The notes beneath the pieces are model-generated. The model saw nothing but the letters and a program-made list of their open reading frames with translations, was not told where the DNA came from and did no database searches. Positions 35,386 through 44,147 of a DNA stretch of 64,000 nt are shown in pieces. Position 1 is the first letter of the stretch. Each line of letters begins with the position of its first letter. The position numbers and the translations under genes were made by a program. Source of the stretch: JAUIAI01 sp963732405 (lineage in GTDB: Bacteria; Pseudomonadota; Gammaproteobacteria; Burkholderiales; Burkholderiaceae_E); NCBI GenBank assembly GCA_963732405.1, contig CAVSZG010000001.1, positions 2,356,001-2,420,000 of the forward strand, written 5' to 3'.

Positions 35386-36777
35386 ATGAGCGCTGCCTGG
35401 ACACTGGATGCGGCGGCGATGAGCGCGGCGTTTCGCGCAGGCACGCTGACGCCGCAGCAGGCGCTGGCCTCCTGTCTGGCGAGAATTGAACAGCTCGATC
35501 CGCAGCTCAAGGCCTTCGTCAACCTGCGTTCGGCGGCGGCACTGGCCGACGCGGCCGCCAGTCACGAGCGCTTCGCTCGCGGCGCCGCCCTGTCGCCGCT
35601 CGATGGTGTGCCGATCGCGATCAAGGACAATCTGCCGACGGCCGATCTGCCGACCACCTGGGGCAGTCTTGCCGGGCGCGAATACCGACCGGCACGCGAC
35701 GAACTCGTCGTGGCCCGGGCCCGCGCTGCGGGTCTGGTCATTGTGGGCAAGACCAATGTGCCCGAGTTCACCCTCGAGGGCTACACGCACAATGCATTGC
35801 TTGGCACCACGCGCAACCCCTGGGATCCGCGCCTGACCCCGGGCGGCAGCAGCGGCGGCTCGGTGGCTGCGGTGGCCAGCGGCATGGTGCCGCTCGCCCT
35901 GGGCACCGACGGCGGTGGCAGCACGCGCCGCCCGGTCGGCTACACCGGCCTGGTCGGCTTGAAGCCGTCGATCGGTGCGATCGCGCGCGAACATGCGTTG
36001 CCGCCGCTACTGCTCGATTTTGAGGTGGTCGGACCGATCGCCCGCACGATGAGCGATCTGCGTCTGCTGTTCGATAGCCTCGCCGGTCCTCATGCCGCCG
36101 ATCCGGCGTCCTTTGCTGCAGTCGGTGCTGCCCGTACGCTGCCCGATCGCCTGCGTGTGCTGTATGTGCCGACACTGGACGATGCGCCGGTGGACCCGGC
36201 CATCGCGGCCGCGTGTGTGGCGGGTGCCCGAGAACTGACGGCACTCGGTCATCAGGTGACGGTTGGCACCTTACCGCTCGACCTCTCGGCGCTCAACGCG
36301 AACTGGCCCCGTATCGGCCAGATCGGGCTGGCATGGCTGTTCGCGCAACATCCGGCGTGGCGTCAGGGCGCCGGTGATCGTTATGTGGCGATGAGCGAGC
36401 AGGGCGCTGCCTGCCCGGCATCGATGTTGTGGCAGACCCTCGAGGTGGCGATGCAGCTGCGTCGTGATGTCGCCCACTTGTTCAGACACATCGATCTCAT
36501 CGCCATGCCCAGCGCCGCTGCCATGCCCTGGCCGGCGCAGCAGACGCATCCGCCGCAGATCGCGGGACGATCGGTCGGCCCGCGTGGCCATGCGATCTTT
36601 ACGGGTTGGGTCAACGCTGCGGGTATCCCCGGCCTGACCGTTCCGGTCGCCGATGCGGCATTGCTGCCGATCGGCCTGCAGTTGATCGGCCCGTTCGGCA
36701 GTGATGCAGCGTTGCTCGCGCTCGGCGATGCGCTTCAGAAACAGACTGGCCGGGTCTGGTGCTGGCCGGATCTGTAG
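35386..36777 (+). CDS. amidase-signature-family amidase
   Basis: A 463-residue amidohydrolase with the Ser-cisSer-Lys triad in place: Lys80 in GVPIAIKDN, cis-Ser155 in PGGSSGGS and nucleophile Ser179 in GTDGGGSTRRP. The class includes fatty-acid, aryl-acyl, malonamate, allophanate and N-carbamoyl amidases. The ATG at 35386 is chosen because it lies 7 bases after the permease stop; the frame is open further upstream but overlaps that gene. As last gene of the hydantoinase-TRAP operon it probably cleaves the open-chain amide made by the hydantoinase. Confidence 0.9.
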   Translation: MSAAWTLDAAAMSAAFRAGTLTPQQALASCLARIEQLDPQLKAFVNLRSAAALADAAASHERFARGAALSPLDGVPIAIKDNLPTADLPTTWGSLAGREYRPARDELVVARARAAGLVIVGKTNVPEFTLEGYTHNALLGTTRNPWDPRLTPGGSSGGSVAAVASGMVPLALGTDGGGSTRRPVGYTGLVGLKPSIGAIAREHALPPLLLDFEVVGPIARTMSDLRLLFDSLAGPHAADPASFAAVGAARTLPDRLRVLYVPTLDDAPVDPAIAAACVAGARELTALGHQVTVGTLPLDLSALNANWPRIGQIGLAWLFAQHPAWRQGAGDRYVAMSEQGAACPASMLWQTLEVAMQLRRDVAHLFRHIDLIAMPSAAAMPWPAQQTHPPQIAGRSVGPRGHAIFTGWVNAAGIPGLTVPVADAALLPIGLQLIGPFGSDAALLALGDALQKQTGRVWCWPDL

Positions 36778-36838
36778 CGCGAATCGCCCGACCCGGCGCT
36801 TGGGTTCGCCCAGGGCTGGTGCAGACGGCAGCCGTGGA

Positions 36839-37579
36839 TCACGATAGTCGCGCGCTCGCCTCGCCCAGCCCGTCGAAGACTACGTGCACGGTCTGTCCGT
36901 CGGGTGCCGCGAGCAGTCCGCACCAGGTTCCCGTGGTAACAACCGTACCGGCGGGCACGACGGCTCCCTGGCGAGTGGCATGGCGCAGCCACGCGCGCAA
37001 GCCCCAGGTCGGGCCGCCCAGCGCATGGCTGCCCTCGAACGTGCGGACCGTCTCACCCATCTGAACCTGCAAGCGCTGCGCCAACCAGTTGCGCGCCGTG
37101 AAGGGCACCCAGTCACCCAGCACCAGCGCACCGTGAGACTGCAGGTCGGCCAGCTTCGCCAGCGCCGGCGCATCCATGCCGGCCGTCCAGCGCGACTCGA
37201 CGATCTCGATCGCGACACACATCGCATCGATAGTCACCAGACCGTCGTTTGCCGCGCGCACTGCATCGACCGGCTCGCCCAGGCGCAGCGCGATTTCGGC
37301 TTCAATGCCGCGCCATCGTGCGGGCAGGTGGCTCAGGTCTGCCGGGCTGGTAAAAATGCCGGCCGGCGGCAGCGGCGCATGGGTCAGCACGGCCGTCCGT
37401 GCGGCGCCACCGGATTTCCAGTGCTGCGGAAAAGCCCCGCCAAACCAGCCCATGGACGCGGCTACGGCGTCCTGTACCGCGTAGGCGGCCGCCGCGTCTG
37501 CCAACAGGGGAGCGGGCTGGGCAACACCGTTGCGGCGGGCGGTCAGCAGGCGGGCAACGGCGTCGGTAGTCGGGTCCAT
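36839..37579 (-). CDS. 2-keto-4-pentenoate hydratase-like protein (FAH superfamily)
   Basis: A 246-residue protein of the fumarylacetoacetase fold, MhpD/hydratase-decarboxylase branch. Metal-binding acidic residues are in GIEAEIALRLGE; further landmarks are AIEIVESRW, HGALVLGDWVPF, GSHALGGPTWGLRAWLRHAT and VVTTGTWCGLLAAPDG. Relatives hydrate 2-oxopent-4-enoate or decarboxylate 4-oxalocrotonate. It lies 54 bases after the stop of the deacetylase gene on the same strand, so the three minus-strand genes 39206-36839 are probably one operon. Confidence 0.85.
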   Translation of the reverse strand: MDPTTDAVARLLTARRNGVAQPAPLLADAAAAYAVQDAVAASMGWFGGAFPQHWKSGGAARTAVLTHAPLPPAGIFTSPADLSHLPARWRGIEAEIALRLGEPVDAVRAANDGLVTIDAMCVAIEIVESRWTAGMDAPALAKLADLQSHGALVLGDWVPFTARNWLAQRLQVQMGETVRTFEGSHALGGPTWGLRAWLRHATRQGAVVPAGTVVTTGTWCGLLAAPDGQTVHVVFDGLGEASARLS

Positions 37580-37633
37580 CCGTTCATCTTAAGGCGGCGG
37601 GGTTGGACAGGTCACGCGGACCGGTCAGCGCTT

Positions 37634-38533
37634 TCATTGCGCCGGCACGGTCTTGAGCCAGTGCCGGGCGATCGAGTCGCGTCGCGCGAACCAGACGTCG
37701 TTGCCACCGGCCTGGCGAAGGTGCGCCAGGGCCGTCTGCAAACCGCCGATGCGCGCCGCGCGGCCCATGATGCGCAGGTGCAGACCGATCGTCATCATTT
37801 TCGGCCGATGGCGCGACTCGCGATGCAGCCAGTCGAAGCCGTCGATCACATAATCGGCAAAATCCTGTCCGCGCACGAAAGATTGGGTACCGAAAAACCG
37901 CATGTCATTCGTATCGAAGGCATAGGGCAACACCAGATGCGCCCGCCCCGCCACGGCCACGTAATAAGGCAGGTCGTCGTTGTAGGCATCGCTGTCGTAG
38001 AGAAAACCGCCGTGCTCCACCAGCAGTCGACGCGTATTGACTGACGCGCTGGACTTCGTATGCCAGCCCACCGGCGCGACGCCGGCCACCCGGGTGATCT
38101 GCGCATGAGCGCGTGCGATCAGGGCACGTTCGTCGGCCTCATCCATGCCCGCATGGGCCTCCCATCGCCAGCCGTGCGCGCCGATCTCGTGCCCTTTCGC
38201 AACGGCATGACGGGCCAGCCAGGGCACGCCGATCAGCGAACGTGCGCAGGCGTTCAAGGTGATCGGAATGCCGGCTTGCGCCAGCACACCCGCCATGCGG
38301 TGGTATCCCACGCGCGTGCCGTATTCAAAATGCGAGGCCATGCAAAGGTCCGGGGCGCCGGTGATCAGCTGCGTCACCTCATGGACCGATTCATTGGTTT
38401 CGTCCCCGTCGCCCAGCGATAGTTCGGCGCCTTCTTCGATGTTGAGCACGACCGACACCGCCAGGCCGGCGCCATTGGGCCAGCGCATTGCCGGCGGGTT
38501 GTCGCCATAACCGAGAAAATCGCGATTGCTCAT
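37634..38533 (-). CDS. polysaccharide-deacetylase-fold protein (PuuE allantoinase / PgdA type)
   Basis: A 299-residue NodB-fold hydrolase of the branch that includes PuuE (cofactor-independent allantoinase) and Helicobacter PgdA. Evidence: VVLNIEEGAELSLGDGDE at the N-terminus, GHEIGAHGWRWEAH, PVGWHTKSSASVNTRRLLVE and FLYDSDAYNDDLPYYV. No signal peptide, so it is cytosolic, which favours a small ureide or amide substrate over peptidoglycan. Its start (38533) follows the racemase homologue's stop by 4 bases. Neighbouring hydantoinase and racemase genes make a cyclic-ureide substrate plausible. Confidence 0.85.
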   Translation of the reverse strand: MSNRDFLGYGDNPPAMRWPNGAGLAVSVVLNIEEGAELSLGDGDETNESVHEVTQLITGAPDLCMASHFEYGTRVGYHRMAGVLAQAGIPITLNACARSLIGVPWLARHAVAKGHEIGAHGWRWEAHAGMDEADERALIARAHAQITRVAGVAPVGWHTKSSASVNTRRLLVEHGGFLYDSDAYNDDLPYYVAVAGRAHLVLPYAFDTNDMRFFGTQSFVRGQDFADYVIDGFDWLHRESRHRPKMMTIGLHLRIMGRAARIGGLQTALAHLRQAGGNDVWFARRDSIARHWLKTVPAQ

Positions 38534-38537
38534 CGGC

Positions 38538-39206
38538 TCACGCACCGGTTCTAAGCAAACCGCGCGCCTGGAGCACCGCGCAGGCCATGCCATCGAACAC
38601 CGGCATGCCAAGACGCGACGAAAGCGCGCCGGCATAACCACAGAGCACGGCGCCGGCGAGCACCAGCGCCCCGGCACCGCTGGCCTGCAATCGGGCAGCG
38701 GCCTCGCCAAGCACGGCCAGCACGTCATCGTCGACCGTGGCGGTGGTCGCCAGGAAGGCCGCCGGTGCTTCGGGTGCGGCGACACCGACGACCCGGCTGG
38801 TCAGGCCGATCTGCGCCACACGGGCCTCATAGAGCGGTGCGACCGAGGCACCCAGGGTCAACAGGCCGACATGACGGGCACACAGACAGGCGCTCATCAG
38901 GGCCGCTTCGGTCATGCCAATCACGGGTCGCCGGGGCGAGCGAATGCGCAATGTTTCGGCAATGCCATCCATCGAGATGCCCAGCAGAACCGCATCGGCA
39001 TCGCCCACGTGCCGATCGTACAGGTCCAGGGCATTACGTTCGGCCTGGGCCAGGGTGTGCGCATCGCGCACCACCGCCGGCTCACCGGACGCATTGACAG
39101 ACAACAGGGTTTCGCCCGGCTCCAGAGCACTCTGTGCCGATGCGGCCAGACGCGCCGTGATGTGCGCCGAACCGTTTGGATTGATCAACAGATAACGTAT
39201 GGCCAT
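38538..39206 (-). CDS. Asp/Glu/hydantoin racemase-family protein lacking both catalytic Cys
   Basis: A 222-residue homologue of hydantoin racemase: YLLINPNGSAHITARLA at the start (compare I-N-P-N-T-S), DAVLLGISMDGIAETLR where the first Cys should be, and GALVLAGAVLCGYAGAL in place of the L-G-C-A-G motif. The first Cys is Ile and the second is replaced by Gly (a Cys four residues later is out of register). Classical two-base racemisation therefore looks impossible. It is the first gene of the minus-strand operon with the PuuE-like and FAH genes. It could be a decarboxylase, isomerase or binding protein. Confidence 0.8.
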   Translation of the reverse strand: MAIRYLLINPNGSAHITARLAASAQSALEPGETLLSVNASGEPAVVRDAHTLAQAERNALDLYDRHVGDADAVLLGISMDGIAETLRIRSPRRPVIGMTEAALMSACLCARHVGLLTLGASVAPLYEARVAQIGLTSRVVGVAAPEAPAAFLATTATVDDDVLAVLGEAAARLQASGAGALVLAGAVLCGYAGALSSRLGMPVFDGMACAVLQARGLLRTGA

Positions 39207-39317
39207 GGTTGCAAGTGTCGCAGGAAATAAGCGTGATCCGAAACCGGCCGCAGCGCCGGTGGCGGGCGGCTGGCGCGGGCAGGTGCTCAGTGCCTGGCCG
39301 CGCAGACTGGCCAGTGT

Positions 39318-40283
39318 TCACCGTGCATACCGCTCGACCACACGGGCCGCGTCGTCTCGCAGCCTGTCGCGCAGCTCGGCTGGTGCCAGCACTTCGACCT
39401 CGGCTCCGAAGCGCAACAGGTCGCACGCCGCACCCCGGATCGAGCCGAACTGTATCGTCGCATCGAACCACCCCTGTTCATCGGGCTCGTCCGCGACGAT
39501 CATGATCGAGGTGCCGATGCCCGGCGCAAGTTCGCGTGCCAGACTCGCACCCAGGCTGCTCACCCGCAACCGCGCGCGGGTCGGGTAGAGCTCGGTCTCG
39601 AACCGATCGGTGCTTTTGCGCCAATAGTCAGGCAGATCGAAACCTTCAGGACGCTCGAAGGCATCGCCGGCTTCTTCACAAGCCAACACCCGCGAGACTC
39701 GATACGTGCGCACCTCATCGTCGGTGCGCGACACAAGATACCAGGCGCCACCCTTGAGCACGATGCCCAGTGGCTCGGTGGTCACCGATTTTTCCTCCTT
39801 CCAGCTCCGGTAGCGCAGCGTCAATCGTCGACACTGCCAGACGGCGCTGGCGACGGCGACGAGATGGCGCGGTTGGTCGGCTTCACCGAACCAGGCGATT
39901 GAATCGAGATGAAATCGGTTGCGCGCAAGCGAGGCGCTGGGGCGCAATCCTTCGGGCAATGCCACGGTAAGCTTGCGCTCGGCGCTGCTCAGAACGGCGC
40001 CCAGGCCGAGTTCGGCAATCGGACCCGGAAGACCCGCGAGAAACAGGGCCTGGGCCTCGTCGGCCGACAGGCCGTTCAGACTCATCCGGTAGCCCTCGAG
40101 CAGCCGATAGCCCCCGTCAGCACCACGGTCGCTGACCAGCGGGATGCCGGCCAGGCTCAGTTGCTCGACATCCCGGTAAATGGTGCGCAGCGACACCTGG
40201 TTCTCGCTGGCCAGTTGCGCGGCCGTGAGCCGCCCCCTGGCCTGCAGTGATGTGAGGATGTTGATCAGGCGACTGGCGCGCAT
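39318..40283 (-). CDS. YafY-type HTH/WYL-domain transcriptional regulator
   Basis: A 321-residue regulator. The N-terminal HTH (MRASRLINILTSLQARGRLT, then SLRTIYRDVEQLSLAGIPLV) and DRGADGGYRLLEGY are typical of the YafY/DeoR-like group. The central WYL domain has LTLRYRSWKEEKSVTTEPLG and GGAWYLVSRTDDEVRTYRVS, and a WCX-like C-terminus follows. It is divergent from a glutathione-S-transferase-like gene, a very common pairing for this regulator type, and a TGAC-N7-GTCA element lies between them. The start at 40283 matches the usual first residues. Confidence 0.92.
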   Translation of the reverse strand: MRASRLINILTSLQARGRLTAAQLASENQVSLRTIYRDVEQLSLAGIPLVSDRGADGGYRLLEGYRMSLNGLSADEAQALFLAGLPGPIAELGLGAVLSSAERKLTVALPEGLRPSASLARNRFHLDSIAWFGEADQPRHLVAVASAVWQCRRLTLRYRSWKEEKSVTTEPLGIVLKGGAWYLVSRTDDEVRTYRVSRVLACEEAGDAFERPEGFDLPDYWRKSTDRFETELYPTRARLRVSSLGASLARELAPGIGTSIMIVADEPDEQGWFDATIQFGSIRGAACDLLRFGAEVEVLAPAELRDRLRDDAARVVERYAR

Positions 40284-40369
40284 GGGGCAGGATGATCGCG
40301 GTTGTCGGTGAATTGGCAGGATTGGCTGGAGCATTGACCAGGCAGCATCCCCAAAGACTCTCACAAATA

Positions 40370-40384
40370 TGACTAAAGATGTCA
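40370..40384. promoter_or_regulatory. likely operator for the WYL regulator
   Basis: TGAC and GTCA arms with a 7-base AT-rich spacer lie 59 bases before the GST start and 87 bases from the regulator start, in the divergent promoter. YafY-type regulators commonly bind TGACA-type inverted repeats at such sites. Confidence 0.55.
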
Positions 40385-40442
40385 GGTATGGGCCGGCATC
40401 ATGGGTGTCGACTCAATGACCCCTGGCCGACGGAGGCTTGCC

Positions 40443-41096
40443 ATGACTGATGACAATCAAATTACCCTCTACTACTCGCCGCAGACCCGTGCCTCCGGCA
40501 CGCGGGTCATCCTCGAGGAACTCGGTGCGCCCTATGACCTGGCGGTCATGAACATGAAGATCGGTGAGAATCGGGCACCCGCCTTTCGATCAGTGAACCC
40601 GTTGGGCAAGGTGCCGACCATCCGTCATCGCGGGGTGGTGATCACCGAACAGGTGGCCATCGCCATCTACCTGGGTGACCTGTTTCCGGCGGCCGGCCTG
40701 GCACCCGCGCTCGATGATCCGCAACGCGGCGCGTATCTGCGCTGGCTGGTGTATTACGCGGCCTGCTTCGAACCGGCCCTGATCGACAAATTCTCGAATC
40801 ACCCGCCGATCGACCCGACCCAGTCGGTTTATGGCGACTTCGACTCGATGCTCGGCACGCTGGAAGCCGCGTTCGCGAAAGGTCCCTGGCTGCTGGGCGA
40901 GCGCATGAGCGTGGCCGATGTGCTCTGGGGAACCGCCTTGCAGTGGACGATGATGTTCAAGCTGGTGCCGGAACGGGCGGTGTTTCGCAACCTGGCCGAT
41001 CGCATGGCTGAGCGACCGGCCGCGCGCCTGGTGAATCAGGACGATGCGCGACTGGCGGCCGAGCATCAAAGGATCGCCGACCAGCGAGCGACCTGA
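40443..41096 (+). CDS. glutathione S-transferase family protein
   Basis: A 217-residue GST. The thioredoxin-like N-terminal domain (LYYSPQTRASGTRVILEELG, NPLGKVPTIRHRGVVITEQV with the cis-Pro and the Glu-Gln pair that holds glutathione) is followed by an all-helical domain (GPWLLGERMSVADVLWGTAL). Ser in YSPQTRAS is the probable catalytic residue. The start at 40443 is a conserved-position ATG; the frame is open upstream. Divergent from the WYL regulator. Substrate unknown. Confidence 0.9.
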   Translation: MTDDNQITLYYSPQTRASGTRVILEELGAPYDLAVMNMKIGENRAPAFRSVNPLGKVPTIRHRGVVITEQVAIAIYLGDLFPAAGLAPALDDPQRGAYLRWLVYYAACFEPALIDKFSNHPPIDPTQSVYGDFDSMLGTLEAAFAKGPWLLGERMSVADVLWGTALQWTMMFKLVPERAVFRNLADRMAERPAARLVNQDDARLAAEHQRIADQRAT

Positions 41097-41165
41097 GACC
41101 TGTGCATACCCGCCATCATCCGCCCGCGGTACCCTTGAACCTGTCGCCCGTTACAGGAGTGCGAG

Positions 41166-42854
41166 ATGCACGATTTATTGATCCGCCAGGCTCAGGTATT
41201 CGATGGCAGCGGCGCTGATCCGGTCTATGCCGATGTTGCCGTGTCCGGTGGGCGAATCGTCGACATCAGTCGCGCCGGTGGCCCGGCCCGGCAGATCGTC
41301 CAGGCTGACGGTCTGGCGTTGATGCCCGGCATCGTCGACCTGCACACCCACTACGACGCCCAGGTTACCTGGGATCGCACAATGTCGCCCTCGCCAGCGC
41401 TGGGCGTGACCACCGCCGTGATCGGCAACTGCGGCTTTGGGATCGCCCCTTGTCCGGCACCCTTGCGTGACACCATGCTGCGCAATCTGTCGGTGGTCGA
41501 AGGCATGGACTTGAACGCCTTGCGGGCGGGCGTCGACTGGCAGTTCGAGAGTTTTGCGCAATACATGGACCAGTTGCGCACGATCGGCCCCTATCTGAAC
41601 ACGGCCGTATTTGCGGGTCATTCGGTGATCCGCACGGCTGTCATGGGCGAGGACGCCTCGTCGCGTGCGCAAGCAAGCGAGTCGGAGCTGGCGCAGATGC
41701 GGGCCATGGTTGCCGATGCGATGGCCAATGGTGCGATCGGTTTTGCCTCGTCTTTCTCGCCCAACCACAGCGGTTACGCGGGCCGACCCATGCCCTCGAC
41801 GATCGCCTCGCATGAGGAGTTGTATGCCCTGACCGATGTGCTGGGCGATGTCGGTCGTGGCGTTTTCATGTCGGCCACGGGCGCGCGGCTCACGCCCGCC
41901 CAGATGGAGGGGATCGCCCGGCGCACAGGTCGACCGGCCTTCATCTCGACGGTGCTGGCCATGTACAACGATGCCAATCCTGGCTTGTGCACGAGTTATT
42001 ACGAGGCCTGTCGCGCCAGTCTGGCGCGCGGCAATCCCGTGTACATGCTCACCAATTGTCAGCCGCTGTCATTCGATTTCAGCCTGAACGATCCCTACCT
42101 GTTGCTCAGTCATGGCGCATTCGATGCGATTGCCGGGCTTCGGGGCGAAGCCCTCGCGGCGGTCTACCGGAGTCAGTCCTTCCGCGACGCATTTCGGGCC
42201 AATCTGGTCTCGCCCGGCGAGGGCATCCTGTTCCTGGGCGACTGGTCACGCATCCAGATCAGTCGCTGTCTCGATCCGGGCATGGCCGGGCTCACCGGGT
42301 TGACCATGACCGAACTGGCCGCCGCCCGACAATGCGACCCGCTCGATGCGTTCTTCGACGTCGCCCTGGAGGACGGACTGCAGACCCGCTTTCTGGCCCG
42401 GTTGTTCCAGAATGACGACGCGGGCGTGGCGCCATTGCTCAAGGATCCGGCCGCCGTGATCACCTTGTCCGATGCCGGTGCCCATCTGCTCTACCTGTGC
42501 GATGCGGGCTTCGGTCTGCACATGCTCGCTCACTGGGTGCGTGAGACGGGGCATTTTTCCCTGGCTGAAGCGGTGCGCCGGCTCACCAGTGAGCCGGCGG
42601 CGCGTTTCCGGATTCCCGAGCGCGGCTGGCTGCGCGAGGGCGCCCCGGCCGACCTGCTGCTGTTCGACCCGGCCACGGTGGGCGTGTCGCCCGCGATTCC
42701 GGTGGCTGATCTGCCGGGTGGTGGCACGCGCATGGTGCGCGAACCCGTGGGCACCCATGGCGTCTGGGTCAACGGCATTCAGGTTCACGATGGGCGCGAC
42801 TACACCGGATTGAGCAAGGGTCCTGGCAAGGTGCTGGACCGCTTCGATGCGTGA
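41166..42854 (+). CDS. N-acyl-D-amino-acid deacylase-family amidohydrolase
   Basis: A 562-residue metal-dependent amidohydrolase. Metal-site motifs are GIVDLHTHYDAQ (HxH), the bridging Cys in GNCGFGIAP, and LSDAGAH with the catalytic Asp. Domain order (small beta domain, TIM barrel, closing beta segment GVWVNGIQVHDGRDY) matches D-aminoacylase and D-Glu/D-Asp deacylase relatives. RBS AGGAG is near. The downstream MFS carrier starts by GTGA overlap, so transport and hydrolysis are coupled. N-acyl-D-amino acids or related amides are the likely substrates. Confidence 0.88.
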   Translation: MHDLLIRQAQVFDGSGADPVYADVAVSGGRIVDISRAGGPARQIVQADGLALMPGIVDLHTHYDAQVTWDRTMSPSPALGVTTAVIGNCGFGIAPCPAPLRDTMLRNLSVVEGMDLNALRAGVDWQFESFAQYMDQLRTIGPYLNTAVFAGHSVIRTAVMGEDASSRAQASESELAQMRAMVADAMANGAIGFASSFSPNHSGYAGRPMPSTIASHEELYALTDVLGDVGRGVFMSATGARLTPAQMEGIARRTGRPAFISTVLAMYNDANPGLCTSYYEACRASLARGNPVYMLTNCQPLSFDFSLNDPYLLLSHGAFDAIAGLRGEALAAVYRSQSFRDAFRANLVSPGEGILFLGDWSRIQISRCLDPGMAGLTGLTMTELAAARQCDPLDAFFDVALEDGLQTRFLARLFQNDDAGVAPLLKDPAAVITLSDAGAHLLYLCDAGFGLHMLAHWVRETGHFSLAEAVRRLTSEPAARFRIPERGWLREGAPADLLLFDPATVGVSPAIPVADLPGGGTRMVREPVGTHGVWVNGIQVHDGRDYTGLSKGPGKVLDRFDA

Positions 42855-44113
42855 GTTTCCATGTTGTTGACCCTGGACGGCAGCGCAGATTGATCCGACC
42901 CGTTGACACAGGCAAGCCCCAGGCCAGGGGAGCGATCATCATTCTGGTCGTGGGCATTGTCGCGGCCCTCGGCGTGGGCAAACTCCCGCCCGTGTTGCTC
43001 GTGATCGGCGAGGAGTTCGGCATGAGCCTGGTCGCCTCGAGTCTGCTGGTCAGCCTGTTCCAGATTGCCGGTGCGATCGGCGGACTGTTTGCCGGGACGC
43101 TCGCCGACCGGTTCGGACATCGGCTGTTGATGCAGATCGGCCTCATGATTCTGATGCTGGGCTCCCTGGGCGGTGCCGCTTCGGGCTCGGCCGAATGGCT
43201 CTTGGCGAGCCGCATGCTCGAGAGTTTCGGCTTCATCACCGCCGTGTTGCCGGGGCCGGCGCTGTTGCGCACGGCCGTGCCGGAGGGACGGCTCAGGGGC
43301 TGGCTCGGGCTCTGGGGCACCTACATGCCCACCGGCATCATGCTGGGTCTGCTGATCACGCCCTGGCTGACCGAGTCGCTGGGCTGGCGGGCAGTCTGGG
43401 TCGGTCATGCCCTATTGCTGGCGCTGGTCTGGCTGGCCGTGCGCTGGCGACTGCCCACGCCGGCTGCCCGGGCGGCCGAGCCGCGTCGAGCGGGGCCGAT
43501 GGCGCGCACTCCCTTCTGGCCGATGTTGATCCGCACTCTGCGTGCGTCAGGCCCCTGGCTGCTGGCCGCTTCATTTGCCGCCTATGCGGGCCAGTATCTC
43601 AGCATCATCGCCTTTCTCCCCACGATCTACCAGCAGGCCGGCATTGCGCTGGCTTCGGCGGGTGCGCTGACGGCGTTCGTGGCCGGCGCCAACGTGATCG
43701 GCAACATCGGTGCCGGTCTGGCGATCCAGCGCGGGGTCAACCCAGGTATCACGCTCGGAATAGCCGCGATGGCGTTGATGCTGGGCTCCTGGGTGGCATT
43801 TGCCAGCGGATTCGGATTCTCCGTGCGCTACGGCGTCATCCTGTGCACATCGGCGGTCTGTGGGTTGATCCCGGGGTCATTGTTTGCATTGGTGCCTCGC
43901 TATGCGCCCGATCCGGTCGCGGTATCCGGGACGGTCGGACTCATGCAGCAGGGAGCAGCGGCCGGGCAGGTGGTTCTGCCACCGCTCGTTGCCTGGGCTG
44001 CATCGATGAGCGGGGGGTGGCAAAATACATGGATCGTGATCAGCGCGTTTGCGTTGGTCAATCTGATGCTGGGCGTAGTGATCGGCCGTCGCCAACAGAA
44101 GCGACCCGACTGA
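42851..44113 (+). CDS. MFS transporter (CynX/NimT-like)
   Basis: A 420-residue, 12-helix major facilitator. The loop 2-3 signature reads GTLADRFGHRLLM, with other helices GAIIILVVGIVAALGVGKLP, PTGIMLGLLITPWLTESLGW and GLMQQGAAAGQVVLPPLVAW. The preferred start is GTG at 42851, whose bases overlap the stop of the deacylase gene (GTGA); no nearby ATG is in frame. Coupling with an N-acyl-amino-acid deacylase suggests import or export of its substrate or product. Confidence 0.88.
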   Translation: MSFHVVDPGRQRRLIRPVDTGKPQARGAIIILVVGIVAALGVGKLPPVLLVIGEEFGMSLVASSLLVSLFQIAGAIGGLFAGTLADRFGHRLLMQIGLMILMLGSLGGAASGSAEWLLASRMLESFGFITAVLPGPALLRTAVPEGRLRGWLGLWGTYMPTGIMLGLLITPWLTESLGWRAVWVGHALLLALVWLAVRWRLPTPAARAAEPRRAGPMARTPFWPMLIRTLRASGPWLLAASFAAYAGQYLSIIAFLPTIYQQAGIALASAGALTAFVAGANVIGNIGAGLAIQRGVNPGITLGIAAMALMLGSWVAFASGFGFSVRYGVILCTSAVCGLIPGSLFALVPRYAPDPVAVSGTVGLMQQGAAAGQVVLPPLVAWAASMSGGWQNTWIVISAFALVNLMLGVVIGRRQQKRPD

Positions 44114-44147
44114 GGTACGTCCCGGCTGACCGCAGGTGGAGGAATGG

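Noticed and set aside
34419..35522. Long antisense open frame (over 360 codons) opposite dctM
   Set aside because: GC-rich codon bias opens mirror frames; the product is His/Gln/Arg-rich and dctM on the other strand is certain.
44136..44147. GTG start for the exported unknown protein
   Set aside because: It overlaps the ribosome binding site that serves the ATG at 44148.
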